Shown in pieces: positions 16,995 to 25,521 of a DNA stretch of 26,509 bases. The stretch is from the NCBI GenBank assembly GCA_036337945.1, contig JAYZDF010000064.1, positions 1-26,509 on the forward strand, read 5' to 3'. Position 1 is the first letter of the stretch. Every line of letters starts with the position of its first letter. The position numbers and the translations under genes were made by a program. The notes under the pieces were generated by a model that was not told the origin of the DNA, made no database searches, and worked only from the letters and a program-made list of their open reading frames with translations. The stretch comes from JAYZDF01 sp036337945. GTDB taxonomy: Bacteria; Myxococcota; Kuafuiibacteriia; Kuafuiibacteriales; Kuafuiibacteriaceae.

Positions 16995-17489
16995 TTATAA
17001 CAGTTGGCAGCTGTTCGCTACCTGCGTGTTTTGACTCAATTGAATTTTCAACAAATAAAGCGCCTGCGCTGATGTTGTCTTCGCGGTCGGGAAGACTTTC
17101 TCGTACGATTCTTGCGCAATTTTGTTGATCGTAGGACGCGCGCTCTCACTGCAAGACATAAGATCAGCAAACGCTGTCAGGTATTCACCTTGACCACTCG
17201 CAGCGTCTTTTTGAATGTTCGCAAAGTTAGCTTCGAAAAATGCTTCTTGCGTTTTGCTTGCCACAATCAGGCCATCGGCGGTGCAATTTGACGTGCCCGA
17301 TGTAATCCCGAAAGTTTGACTATTAAAGGTGCTATTGGTCGTTGCAGCAAAAACCTGCATGAATCCATTATCTTCGATTAGCACTGAGCCTAGTCCGCAT
17401 CCGGCCATTCCATAGTTTTTAGCCATTGCTGTCGTTACCGTTGCCATGCTGAAAATCGCCGCTCCGACGATCGCTAACTTAATCTTCAT
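16995..17489 (-). CDS. DUF3015 family exported protein
   Basis: 164 residues with a classical signal peptide ending TTAMA/KNYG. The mature protein starts with MAGCGLGSVL and continues QVFAATTNSTFNSQTFGITSGTSNC, the signature of DUF3015. Four Cys (in GCGLG, TSNC, LMSC and the C-terminal NSC) may form disulfides in the periplasm. The function of the family is unknown. AGG lies just before the ATG. The gene is monocistronic: a strong terminator follows it and a stem-loop precedes it. Confidence 0.85.
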   Translation of the reverse strand: MKIKLAIVGAAIFSMATVTTAMAKNYGMAGCGLGSVLIEDNGFMQVFAATTNSTFNSQTFGITSGTSNCTADGLIVASKTQEAFFEANFANIQKDAASGQGEYLTAFADLMSCSESARPTINKIAQESYEKVFPTAKTTSAQALYLLKIQLSQNTQVANSCQLL

Positions 17490-17515
17490 CCTATTTGTCC
17501 TCTCTTTCTTTCTAA

Positions 17516-17537
17516 TGAGGCGCTTCGTTACGCCTCA
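17516..17537 (-). promoter_or_regulatory. Stem-loop in the 5' leader of the DUF3015 gene
   Basis: A perfect 7-bp inverted repeat (TGAGGCG / CGCCTCA) with an 8-base loop lies 27 bases before the start codon. No T-run follows it on the minus strand, so it is not a terminator of that strand. It could stabilise the messenger or be an operator; this is inference. Confidence 0.35.
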
Positions 17538-17739
17538 CTTCGGTGTTCAAGATTTCACGGCCTTGGCTCAGCGTCAATGGTGGGGGGAAGTTATAGCTAG
17601 CCCTCCGAAAATAAGGACCGAATCTACGTCTATTAGCGAGTCACACTGCCGACTCCGTGTCGTTCGAGAGCTTGTGATGCGCTACGTCATGTTTCCAGTA
17701 TGACTCATAGATACTTTGAATGTGAGTCCCAAGTAGGGT

Positions 17740-18912
17740 TTAGGCGCTCGCCAATGAGCCATCTTCGAGTGCCGTCTTTGCACAGTGAATAGTTTTTATA
17801 TTTGGCATGTCATCCTCTCCGGCCGCCTGTTGGAGAAGTAGTGCCACATTTTCAAGATCGTAACCATGTCGGTTTCCTAAATGCTGAAGCGCTTTGATGA
17901 GATGAGTTTTGCCTGGCCGGTAGTGACCGCTCATATTATCGATTTCGCACACAATTCCATCGCGTATCACGATGCCTCCGGCAAATTCCACTGCTGTGCC
18001 CGCCAGAATACTTGAATGGTGAAAAACCTTTCCTTCAGGAGCTGGATCACCAAACGTCGAGTAAAACTGGCCTTGTGAATCCACTACCAGGATAGTGCCC
18101 TCAGCAAAGGCAGGCGTAAAACTGTCTCCTGTCTCAGCGGTTCGTCTAAAGGCTCGAACCGCACCTTCCGCCGCAGGATCAGGTCGAAATTCGATCTTGT
18201 ATCTCCATCTGTCTTCCGCCGCTACATAGTGGACTTCGCTTCCACGAGTGAAACTTTGCAGAAAATTGAAAGCGTACTTGTGTTCACTGTCGGCCCAGTC
18301 ATCAGCAACTGCTCCGCCCTGCCGGTGAGCCGGGTTACCGCCAGCGATATTGGTTTCGAGCCAGTAGTGGCCTTCCAGAGTCTTGCCTTCAGCATGTGCA
18401 CCTTGCAGACCCTTAATCGCTTCTAAAGCCATTTGCCAACGAAGTTGAGCCGCCGCACTCGTCAAAGCGGATTGCGCCGATGCCGCATCTGTCCCTGGAG
18501 CTGGAATCGTTCGTCCGACTCCGGCGAACCCGGGATCATTAAGCACCCGGAGGACTTGCTCTAAGAGTCGCTCAATGTGTCGTTTACGAAGAGAGCGCCA
18601 ATTTCTAAATCGCTGGGCAGAACGAGCCACTATCCAATCCGCGGCGCGGGCGCCAATGTAGCAAAGCTGTAAGAAGGTAATTTTGGCGTAGGCTTCTGGT
18701 GCGCGAGCATCAGGATTACCCGCGAGGTCTACCGCTTCACTGCGCTCATATTCCGCCAAGCCCGCATCAATTTTGAGTAAGCGCGGATTACTGCGAGATT
18801 GACGAATGTTCAGCCGAGTAACGGTAGTCAGCTCCTGCCACTCGGCCAGCGTTGGAATACCTTCAAAACTCGATCCGGCTACTTTGGGAAAACTTCGGTA
18901 CAATCTTGGCAT
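17740..18912 (-). CDS. Hypothetical protein with HSS...SGHYxP motif
   Basis: 390 residues from the ATG at 18912, preceded by GGAAACAAC; an in-frame ATG at 18969 lacks this. No signal peptide. The N-terminal and middle parts are helical and Ala/Arg-rich (about 70-180), with a GHYWLETNIAGGNPAHR stretch near 180-198. The C-terminal part has KVFHHSSILAGTAVEFAG (about 295-312) and then IDNMSGHYRPG (324-334), a pattern I know from many uncharacterised bacterial proteins, including some thought to be secreted effectors or toxins. Its function there is not established. A small Cys/His pair (IHCAKT) lies near the end. No partner such as an immunity gene is evident beside it. Confidence 0.7.
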   Translation of the reverse strand: MPRLYRSFPKVAGSSFEGIPTLAEWQELTTVTRLNIRQSRSNPRLLKIDAGLAEYERSEAVDLAGNPDARAPEAYAKITFLQLCYIGARAADWIVARSAQRFRNWRSLRKRHIERLLEQVLRVLNDPGFAGVGRTIPAPGTDAASAQSALTSAAAQLRWQMALEAIKGLQGAHAEGKTLEGHYWLETNIAGGNPAHRQGGAVADDWADSEHKYAFNFLQSFTRGSEVHYVAAEDRWRYKIEFRPDPAAEGAVRAFRRTAETGDSFTPAFAEGTILVVDSQGQFYSTFGDPAPEGKVFHHSSILAGTAVEFAGGIVIRDGIVCEIDNMSGHYRPGKTHLIKALQHLGNRHGYDLENVALLLQQAAGEDDMPNIKTIHCAKTALEDGSLASA

Positions 18913-19219
18913 TGTTGTTTCCGAGTCGGACTGTAAGGCTCGAGTTTGAGAGTGTAAAGCCTCATGCAACTAATTACTTGTGGCCGGTGATACCAAATTC
19001 AAAGGATACTGCGGCATTCCCTTAACGAACGCCACTGTAGAGAATATATGGGTCACGTGCTCAAACTGGTTCAGTGTATACCTCGATATTACCCGCGGAT
19101 AGCAGGCTTGAGGCAAGCGGTGACTCACCGCATCGTCATAGTGCACATCGAATCAATTGGCGTCATTAATTCGTGGTACTGCTTAATGAGGTACAAGTTC
19201 TATGTCATACTTGACAGGC
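18913..19219. other. Divergent intergenic stretch
   Basis: About 300 bases between two divergent genes; promoters for both should lie here. No clear -35/-10 pair, repeat or RNA gene is visible. A plus-strand frame starting at 19048 runs into the next gene in another frame and has no binding site. Confidence 0.4.
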
Positions 19220-22200
19220 ATGAAACACCGCTCCTGGCCATGGCTCGTGCCGCTATTATTCATAGGGTTCCTGGGCGGGTGTAAAGAGCGCGTCAACAAG
19301 GCCAAAACCGAGTCGACAGCTGCAGTGAGTATTACCGAAAAACCGTTCATTACTGAGCCAAAAACGTGGCTAAGAAATGTTGATGAGTCAGAGCAGATAG
19401 CCTTTGAGGTTCAGCAACTCACCGGCGGCTTTTTGTGTAAACACCTGCGAAGAGGTCAACTAAGTAAACTAAAGGAGGCCTACAGTAACGATTTCGAAAT
19501 TCGAGCGCCCGCCTCATTTCGTTTGGTAAAAAGCGATGAGAATTCCTCGCGTACCCGTGTTAGTCACGCCCAACTATCTGAAAAAGACGAGACGATCGTT
19601 TCCGGCCAGAAGCTCGAAGCATGGCTGCAAGAAGCTCTGTCCAACTTCACCGTAATTGAGCGCTGTTCCATAAAACCTCATCAGATTTTGGTCAGTGAGG
19701 GCAAAAACCAGGTCTGGGGTAAATTCGATATCATGCTTGGTGGTCAAAATAACGGTTCCGGTGCATCCGAGCTTCACGCCCAAGCTCGCGCACACCTGCG
19801 CCTCGAAGCACGGAAATGGATTTTGACGAAACTGGAAATCAATGACCTGAGCCAGATCAATTATCAAGGGCCTATCTTTAAGGACGTTTCTGCATTGACC
19901 GGCGTAGATTTGTTCAGATCGGCGGAGAAGCAATCGACTCTCGCTGGTGCAACAGCATCTATTCGCGAAACAGAGTATTACGGCGGAGTAACCGTACTCG
20001 ACTGGAACGATGATGGGTTCGCAGACTTTATGGTTTACGAGTTTGAGAGCTTACTCTCAGTATTTATAAATGACGGCCAAGGCGGATTTACTCGACTCAC
20101 ACAAGACAAATTAATTCCTCACAAGCAAGCATCCGCGTTTTACATCGCGATTGACTTAGATAACGACGGCAAGCTTGAGATTGTTGGTACACGAGTGGAA
20201 AAATGCGACCAAGATGGCGCCAAAATACCAATTTATCGAATACAGCGCGGTGCTCTTCAACAATCAGAAAAGTACATTCGTTTTCGAGCAAACTGCGACG
20301 CTCGTTACGTTCATGTCACAGGTGCAGATGTGAATCTAGATGGCTTGCCAGACCTTTTCTTCTCTGGGTTTGATTCTCAGCAAGAGAATTCCCAAACAGA
20401 ACAATACGGAGGCGTACCTCACAACTTTGTAGATGCTCACGATGGTGCCCGTAATCGAATGTTGATAAATCGTGGGGATATGAATTTTGAAGACCGCAGC
20501 GATAGCGTGGGATTAGATTCCAAGACCCGCAAAACATACCTCGGACACTTCTTCGATTATGATCAAGACAGTCACCTCGACCTTCTCGTCGTAAACGATT
20601 TTGCGGCCAATCAAATGTTCAAAGGCCAAGGGAACGGGCATTTCAAACAAATTTCGTACCCGCCATTTACAGACAGTGGTTTTTCGATGGGCGTGTCCGT
20701 TGTGGACTATGATGCCGACGGCGACTTCGACGTTTACGTGTCCAATATGTATTCTTATGCCGGCAACCGAGTTCTAGCAGTGACTGACTCGCTCGACCAA
20801 CAGAAGCGAGAAGTTTTACTGGCAATGGCGCGTGGTAATACTCTGTATAAACGAGATGGATTATCCTACCGAGAAAAAGCAGTCGACGAGGGGATAAACA
20901 ATGCTCAGTGGGCATGGGGTCAACAGTTCTTTGATTACGATAATGATGGTGATCTCGACTTGCACGTCGTTAATGGTTTGAGCAGCAATCCACACGAAGA
21001 CTCAAAGAAAATTCCTGATTTCTGAACCGCGTTTTGGCGACAGGTTGTTGCCGATGCACAGGTTCCCGGATTGGAACAAGGAAAAATATCAAAAACCGAT
21101 GCACAAAGGGTTCAGCAACTGGCCTCGCTCCCAACGAACTTTAGCGGTTTTGAAAGAGATCGCTTTTGGTTTCGAGAGCAAGGTAAATTTCATCCGGCGG
21201 GATATGCCTCAGGTCTTGACTTCGACACGGACGGACGAGCCACAGCGACAATAGACTTTGATGGTGATGGCGACCTTGACGTCGTTACGCTAAGCCGCCA
21301 AAAATTACGTCTTTTAGAGAATCGAAATCAAAACTCACACCATCATATTCGTTTCTCTATCGTGCAACCAAATGGCCAAGCTGCCTTGGGAGCCGAGATT
21401 GAAATAACGAGTAAGAAGCTTGGGCCTCAGAAACATTATGTAAAAACAACCAGCGGCTTCGCCACCGGAGTTTTACCAATGATCCATTTCGGTCTTGGCG
21501 AAGACGAAAGTGTCACGAAAGCTGTGATTCGATGGCCTGACCGAAGCGAAGACGTATTCGAAAACCTCGCCGCAGACCATCATTGGAAAATTGAGAAGAA
21601 CAAAAAACCAGTTCGTCTCGAATCGCCACGTTGGGCCAGTCGTTTGGAAGATCGCTTCAGAGTAAGTCGGTATACGATTCCGAATCAACTGCAAAACCTG
21701 AATGAAGACTTTGTCAGCATACCCGAGACGACAGGTCCACGCATTGTCACGTTTTGGGCGAGTTGGTGTGGCGGATGTATAAAAGAACATCCAGAATTGG
21801 TTCGCTTTGCAAAGACAAAACAAGCTCAAGTCATTGGAGTCTCCGTTGATCAAGATCTCGAAAAAGCGAGAAATTTTGCGCTGCGTCACCCTACTCCATT
21901 TAGAAATTACCTTGCGAATGATAAACTCGTGAAGAATTTTTTCGGAGATTCAGGAGAGATTCAATTGCCTGCAAGTTTCGTATTCGATGCTCGTGGAAAA
22001 CTCACGCGTGCGTTCTTTTATCCTGTTTCACAAGAGGGATTGAGTCAGGCTGTAAAGAGCTCGACAGAGGTGAGACTCCAGAAAGGAGACGCGACTTCGT
22101 TGAGGCATCAAGCGAGAAAGCTAATCATGCTAGGCAAACGAAGTGAAGCGCTCAAACTCCATGAGCAAGCCTTGAGAGTCGCACCGAATTCAGCGACGGC

Positions 22201-22453
22201 CCAAATGACGATGGGTTTTATCAAAAAAGCAGACGGAAAGCTTGTCGAAGCTCGTCGTCACTTCGAAAAAGCGCGCAAGATTGACCCGGAATACGCGGCT
22301 CCCTATGTTGCACTCGCTGATCTTGAGTTACGTCGTGGACAATTTCGCCAGGCAAAAGATCTTTACGAACAGGCGCTAAAGATGCGTCCTAACTTTCTCC
22401 CCGCAGTTCGAGGTCGCGAACATGCTATCCAAAAACTTCTTGTAGATCGGTGA
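19220..22453 (+). CDS. FG-GAP/UnbV (CRTAC1-like) lipoprotein with thioredoxin and TPR domains, interrupted by in-frame TGA
   Basis: One frame runs from 19202 to 22453 (1083 codons) with a single internal TGA at codon 608 (21023-21025). The ATG at 19220 is preferred because it gives a compact lipoprotein signal ending LGGC; residues below count from 19202 (lipid Cys27). Residues about 230-600 hold FG-GAP/VCBS repeats with calcium-type loops (DWNDDG, DLDNDG, DYDADGD, DYDNDGD). After the TGA come the family motif FWRQVVA, another loop (DFDGDGDLD, about 685-693), an UnbV/ASPIC domain (about 715-795), a thioredoxin-like domain with FWASWCGGC (CxxC at 856-859) and three TPRs (about 965-1069). Without readthrough only a 601-residue beta-propeller part is made. 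No other stop, frameshift or start with a binding site follows, so the downstream half looks recently maintained. It could be a selenocysteine codon, a new mutation or a sequence error. Confidence 0.8.
21036..21052 (+). promoter_or_regulatory. Hairpin just after the in-frame TGA, SECIS-like in position
   Basis: GGCGACA pairs with TGTTGCC (seven pairs, one G-U) around a GGU loop. The loop's GG lies 18-19 bases after the TGA. Bacterial SECIS elements such as that of E. coli fdhF have a GG-containing apical loop at nearly this distance. The loop here is tighter (three bases) and lacks a bulged U. The same bases encode the conserved WRQVVA motif, so the hairpin may be coincidence. Confidence 0.3.
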
Positions 22454-22862
22454 AGAAAAAGAACACCCGGCATTTATGAAAGTATACGAACTTTCTGAGA
22501 GAAGCTCCGTAGTTTACGGACGAGAACTTCGATGCTGTAGCGAGACCGAACTTATTTGCAAATCAAGCAGAATCAATAAAAAAGTAAAGCTGACGAATTC
22601 TGATTGGTACCTGGCTTTCTGATCTGACGCGATCTGACATATAAATTGTCTATCAAGCGCCAGAGTCTTCGTAAGTCTTGGGCAAATCGGCGCTCGTTGC
22701 CATGCTTTGGGTCCCCTAAAGTTTGAAATACCGAGCGTCAGCTACCAAAAATTGATTCACGATAGTCTCTCACACTGAGCCATACCCGAAGCTCATTTTA
22801 TCCGACTTGTTAGATTGTGAGTCTCGGGTTAGGGTCCGTCCGAAACTGAACCGGAGTATTCT
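22454..22862. other. Intergenic stretch upstream of purF
   Basis: About 409 bases without a gene. A short perfect hairpin (CCGTA-GTT-TACGG) lies near 22507-22519 but has no T-run, so it is not a clear terminator. The purF promoter should lie in the right half; no convincing boxes or purine-repressor-like palindrome were seen. Confidence 0.4.
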
Positions 22863-24380
22863 ATGTGTGGCATTGTCGGTATCTTGGGCGTAGGCCCTGT
22901 AAATCTAAGGATCTATGACGCCTTGACGGTGCTACAGCATCGAGGTCAAGACGCAGCTGGTATTGCTACTACGGCAGGCACGCGGATCTATCTCAGAAAA
23001 GAGAACGGACTCGTAAAAGATGTGTTTAGAACTCGACATATGAAAGAGCTCATCGGTGAGCTCGGAATTGGTCACGTTCGATATCCTACAGCGGGTACAT
23101 CCAGCGCGCATGAAGCGCAGCCACTTTATGTCAATGCTCCACACGGAATCGCACTCGGTCATAATGGTAACCTAACCAATGCCGAAGAATTGAAGGACTG
23201 GTTATCCAATCAAGCGCGTCGCCACCTCAATACCAGATCTGATTCTGAGATTCTGCTGAATGTCTTCGCGTACGCGTTATCTCAACAATCGTTTGAAAAA
23301 CTAGGAACCGAGCACATTTTCAAGGCAGTCGCTGAAGTTCATAAAAGGTGCCGAGGAGCATACGCTGTCGTTTTGATGATACCAGGTTTTGGGCTGGTGG
23401 CATTTCGAGACCCGTACGGCATTCGCCCTCTTGTGTACGGGTCTCAGAAAACAGAGAGTGGATGGGAACACATGGTCGCCTCCGAATCCGTCGCTCTAGA
23501 CGCGTCTGGATTCTCATTAGAGTCAGATGTACAACCGGGAGAAGCCGTGGTCTTTACTCCAGGGATGGAGAAGCCCGTCAAAGAGCAATGCGCCGAAAAT
23601 CCAACTAGGAACCCTTGCATCTTTGAGTTCGTTTATCTTGCTCGTCCAGACTCCATCATGGAAGGCCTCTCTGTGTACAAGACTCGACTTCGTATGGGAG
23701 ATGCTTTGGCAAGCAAAATTCTCAAGCTGAGACCAGACCACGATGTTGATGTTGTCATTCCTGTTCCCGACACCAGTCGTACCGCCGCCATCCAGGTAGC
23801 ATTTCATCTTGGGGTGAAGTTTCGAGAGGGTTTTATCAAGAACCGCTATATCGGCCGAACCTTTATCATGCCCGGGCAAGCCATTCGCAAAAAGTCTGTT
23901 CGACAAAAGCTGAATCCCATACCGCTCGAATTCAAAGGTAAGAATGTATTACTCGTAGATGACTCAGTGGTGCGCGGTACAACTTGCAGTGAAATCATCC
24001 GGATGGCCAGAGAGGCAGGCGCGAAAAAAGTGTACTTCGCTTCAGCGGCACCGCCTATTAGATATCAGAATGTATACGGTATTGATATGCCCGCCGTAAC
24101 GGAACTCATTGCGCACGGTCGGGATGACTCAGAGGTCGAAAAAGCGATTGGAGCAGACTGGTTGATTTATCAAAATCTAGAAGACCTCCACGATGCTTGC
24201 ATCATGCGAACAAATCAAGAACGTATTCGGTTTGAAGATTCTGTTTTTTCTTCAAGCTATGTCACTGGAGATATCAATAGTAATTATCTCGAAGAACTTG
24301 AGGTTGCCCGCAGTGATGAAGCGAAGGCCAAAGAGAAAAAAGATGAGGAAGCCGAGGAATACCGGGACAGAGCTCAGTAA
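22863..24380 (+). CDS. purF: Amidophosphoribosyltransferase
   Basis: 505 residues. It catalyses the first step of purine synthesis: PRPP plus glutamine gives 5-phosphoribosylamine. Cys2 in MCGIVG is the N-terminal nucleophile of the glutaminase domain after Met removal, so there is no propeptide as in the Bacillus type. Other matches are LQHRGQDAAGI, GHVRYPTAG, GHNGNLTN and SDSEILLN. The transferase half holds KNRYIGRTFIMPGQ and the PRPP loop NVLLVDDSVVRGTT (about 361-374). Sequence and length agree closely with the E. coli enzyme, which has no iron-sulfur cluster. The C-terminus adds a charged tail (AKAKEKKDEEAEEYRDRAQ). CGGAG lies 8 bases before the ATG. No other pur gene is next to it. Confidence 0.97.
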   Translation: MCGIVGILGVGPVNLRIYDALTVLQHRGQDAAGIATTAGTRIYLRKENGLVKDVFRTRHMKELIGELGIGHVRYPTAGTSSAHEAQPLYVNAPHGIALGHNGNLTNAEELKDWLSNQARRHLNTRSDSEILLNVFAYALSQQSFEKLGTEHIFKAVAEVHKRCRGAYAVVLMIPGFGLVAFRDPYGIRPLVYGSQKTESGWEHMVASESVALDASGFSLESDVQPGEAVVFTPGMEKPVKEQCAENPTRNPCIFEFVYLARPDSIMEGLSVYKTRLRMGDALASKILKLRPDHDVDVVIPVPDTSRTAAIQVAFHLGVKFREGFIKNRYIGRTFIMPGQAIRKKSVRQKLNPIPLEFKGKNVLLVDDSVVRGTTCSEIIRMAREAGAKKVYFASAAPPIRYQNVYGIDMPAVTELIAHGRDDSEVEKAIGADWLIYQNLEDLHDACIMRTNQERIRFEDSVFSSSYVTGDINSNYLEELEVARSDEAKAKEKKDEEAEEYRDRAQ

Positions 24381-24455
24381 GTTTTGCATTAGATATCTCA
24401 CCCGGAATGGATATTCGATGATATTGAAGTGAAGTATTCAATTCCTGTTCAGACG

Positions 24456-24482
24456 GATACAAACGTATCTCATTCATTTTTT
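24456..24482 (+). terminator. Weak possible terminator after purF
   Basis: GATAC-AAAC-GTATC forms a 5-bp hairpin, followed seven bases later by six T. The stem is short and AT-rich, so this is a weak candidate. Confidence 0.25.
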
Positions 24483-24599
24483 ATATCTGTGGAGCGTCTG
24501 AAAAACTCTTTCCATCGAACTTCGCATCAAGTACGAATACATAGTTACCTCTTGAAGTTGATTTCAATGCACAAACCAGCGTGGTAATGTCGCCATCAG

Positions 24600-25439
24600 A
24601 TGGGGAAGAAGGAAGAGCTCGTCCTGAACAGCGCACCACGTTCTTTACCTTGGACCACAAAATCGTCCCTCATGTTAGGTGGATGGGTCAGTTTGTCAGC
24701 ATGGATCATAATCGGGATGATGTTTATGCGGTTCGTCGTTCATTGGCCCGAAATTCGTATCGGTTTGGATGACTATGCCGAAGGGAAAATCACTCTCGTT
24801 GAGAATTCGGAGGATGGTGAAATTCTCTTTTCTAACCATTTTAGCTTCTATCATGAAGGCGAGCTTTATAAAGGCATTACGAAATCCATAGAAGAAGAAT
24901 ACCAAGAAGGCGACGGAGTCGGCATTGAATTTCAAAATGACAATCCCAGCAACGCTCAAATTGAAGGACACGACTTATGGCCGGCCGAAATTCTCGTTCC
25001 TGTTGGGTTTGGTATCTTAGCGCTCATTGTGATCATCGTTAGAATCCGCAAAGGTCTCCTCGTTATATCCATGCTTCAAAAAGGCCATCTCGCCTGGGCG
25101 AAATTACTAAAAAAAGAAGGTACAGGCGTGTTCTTAGACCAGCACGAGGTTTTCAAAATGACATTAGAATACCGTGACCTTGAAAATCAGCGACACCGAA
25201 TCATCGTTAAGACCCACGTCACCGAAGAGCTTGAAGATGACCCCGAAGAACCTGTTTTATTTGAACCGAGGAATCCCCAAAATGCGATCATGTTTGATCA
25301 ATGGGATCTTTACGCTTCCTGGACAGAAAATGGAGAATTCGAGGATGAGCTCAAGTACTATGGAATGTTCAATTTGAGTCTCCCGATTATCGCCCTCACC
25401 GCTTTCGGAATTCTCATATTCTCAAGACTGCATTGGTAA
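24600..25439 (+). CDS. DUF3592-like membrane protein
   Basis: 279 residues with about three membrane segments: residues about 22-48, 128-150 and a C-terminal one at about 255-276. Between the first two is an outward-facing domain with strands FSFYHEGELYKGITKSIEEE, then GDGVGIEFQNDNPSNAQIEG; a second such unit (about 170-240) contains FEPRNPQNAIMFD. The strand-turn pattern 'Y..G..Y.G....Y..G..V.V.Y...NPS.A.I.G' is that of DUF3592 and appears twice, so this is a tandem arrangement. Function of the family is unknown. The binding site is poor and the exact start is uncertain. It faces the same way as purF but about 220 bases separate them. Confidence 0.75.
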   Translation: MGKKEELVLNSAPRSLPWTTKSSLMLGGWVSLSAWIIIGMMFMRFVVHWPEIRIGLDDYAEGKITLVENSEDGEILFSNHFSFYHEGELYKGITKSIEEEYQEGDGVGIEFQNDNPSNAQIEGHDLWPAEILVPVGFGILALIVIIVRIRKGLLVISMLQKGHLAWAKLLKKEGTGVFLDQHEVFKMTLEYRDLENQRHRIIVKTHVTEELEDDPEEPVLFEPRNPQNAIMFDQWDLYASWTENGEFEDELKYYGMFNLSLPIIALTAFGILIFSRLHW

Positions 25440-25521
25440 AGAGTTGAAATGGTCAAACGTATACCGACCATAACTTTGGTCGAAGGTGCATTTCCGACTC
25501 TTTTCGCCAAGGACAGCTCTA

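Noticed and set aside
21071..22453. Separate gene starting at a TTG after the in-frame stop
   Set aside because: The TTG has no binding site, would begin inside a conserved family segment, and the frame is continuous with the upstream part.
23523..23906. Minus-strand 127-codon frame inside purF
   Set aside because: It is a shadow of a strongly conserved gene.
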